From Candidatus Krumholzibacteriota bacterium (GTDB taxonomy: Bacteria; Krumholzibacteriota; Krumholzibacteriia; Krumholzibacteriales; Krumholzibacteriaceae): a stretch of DNA of 5,016 nt. Made by a program: the position numbers and the translations under genes. The number at the start of each line of letters is the position of its first letter. Position 1 is the first letter of the stretch. The stretch spans positions 1 through 5,016 of the forward strand of contig JAUWMD010000197.1 in the NCBI GenBank assembly GCA_030613345.1. The letters run 5' to 3'. Below are positions 4,703 to 5,016 of this stretch, piece by piece. The notes under the pieces are model-generated. The model did no database searches, had not been told where the DNA came from, and saw only the letters and a list, made by a program, of their open reading frames with translations.

Positions 4703-5016
4703 ATGAAGACCGGCGACACAATCGTCTATCTCGACGGCAGCTTCGTCCCGCAGGGAGAGGCTGCCGTATCACCCCTCGACCGCGGCTTCATGTTCGCCGA
4801 CGGCGTCTACGAGGTAATCCGCTCATACCGGGGTTCACTCTTCGAACGGGCCGCCCATATCGATCGGCTGCACCGCAGCCTCCGTGAGATCCGGATCGAT
4901 CAGGACGCGGCGGGCGGGCTCGAAGAGATCCTGCCCGAGCTCCTCGAGCGAAACGGCCTCGCGGGATCGGAGGCACTGATCTACGTCCAGATCACAAGGG
5001 GAGCGGCGCCGCGCAC
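4703..5016 (+). CDS. dat: D-amino acid aminotransferase, PLP class IV (partial at window edge)
   Basis: The first 104 residues of a fold-type IV PLP aminotransferase, running off the right edge. D-alanine aminotransferases swap the amino group between D-Ala and 2-oxoglutarate to give pyruvate and D-Glu, feeding peptidoglycan synthesis in the cytoplasm. Seen: the opening IVYLDGSFVPQGEA, then SPLDRGFMFADGVYEVIRSY at 23-42, where DGVYEV is typical of D-amino acid enzymes (branched-chain enzymes usually have GVFEGIR); HIDRLHRSL at 52-60; and IYVQITRGAAPR at 93-104, which matches the Q-V-T-R-G substrate-carboxylate region of Dat. The PLP lysine lies beyond the window. The ATG at 4703 has GGGGAG 6 nt upstream. 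It is divergent from tyrS, with a hairpin in its leader. Alternative: a branched-chain or aminodeoxychorismate-lyase-like member of class IV, less likely from these motifs. Confidence 0.88.
   Translation, partial: MKTGDTIVYLDGSFVPQGEAAVSPLDRGFMFADGVYEVIRSYRGSLFERAAHIDRLHRSLREIRIDQDAAGGLEEILPELLERNGLAGSEALIYVQITRGAAPR

Overview
This 5,016-base stretch is an ordinary-looking bacterial chromosome segment, GC-rich (I estimate just under 60%) and densely packed. It holds six protein-coding genes, two of them cut by the window edges. I see no RNA genes, insertion sequences, phage genes or CRISPR repeats. Gene content (class III-type sirtuin, Wzz-type polysaccharide co-polymerase, AhpD-like protein, bacterial TyrRS, D-amino acid aminotransferase) indicates a cell-walled bacterium that makes surface polysaccharide. 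GGAGG-type ribosome binding sites and frequent AGG (Arg) and ATA (Ile) codons would fit an uncultured or deltaproteobacterial/FCB-like lineage. That placement is a guess; nothing here fixes the phylum.

Layout. Positions 1-761 (minus) hold the N-terminal 253 residues of a membrane-anchored protein resembling the N-terminal region of M61 (glycyl aminopeptidase-like) proteins. A 142-bp divergent gap (762-903) separates it from a plus-strand NAD-dependent protein deacylase (904-1659), which may be made from a leaderless mRNA. The sirtuin runs head-on into a minus-strand three-gene cluster, with only 4 bp between the two stop codons. In transcription order the cluster is tyrS (4502 to 3243), a small AhpD/carboxymuconolactone-decarboxylase-family protein (3217 to 2870) and a Wzz/GNVR-type chain-length determinant (2842 to 1664). 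Gaps of 25 and 27 bp, each followed by a ribosome binding site, suggest one operon. A 200-bp divergent control region (4503-4702) then leads to a plus-strand D-amino acid aminotransferase, cut at the right edge after 104 codons.

How the genes relate. TyrRS is core translation. The D-amino acid aminotransferase probably supplies D-Ala/D-Glu for the cell wall, and the Wzz-like protein points to envelope polysaccharide. The sirtuin and AhpD-like protein suggest NAD/acyl-lysine and thiol redox functions. No single pathway joins them. I found no convincing new multi-gene system. The items most worth a second look are regulatory and structural details: GC-rich hairpins placed directly upstream of two ribosome binding sites, apparently overlapping divergent promoters with a nested inverted repeat, a sirtuin with a degenerate zinc-ligand set, and TyrRS signature substitutions.
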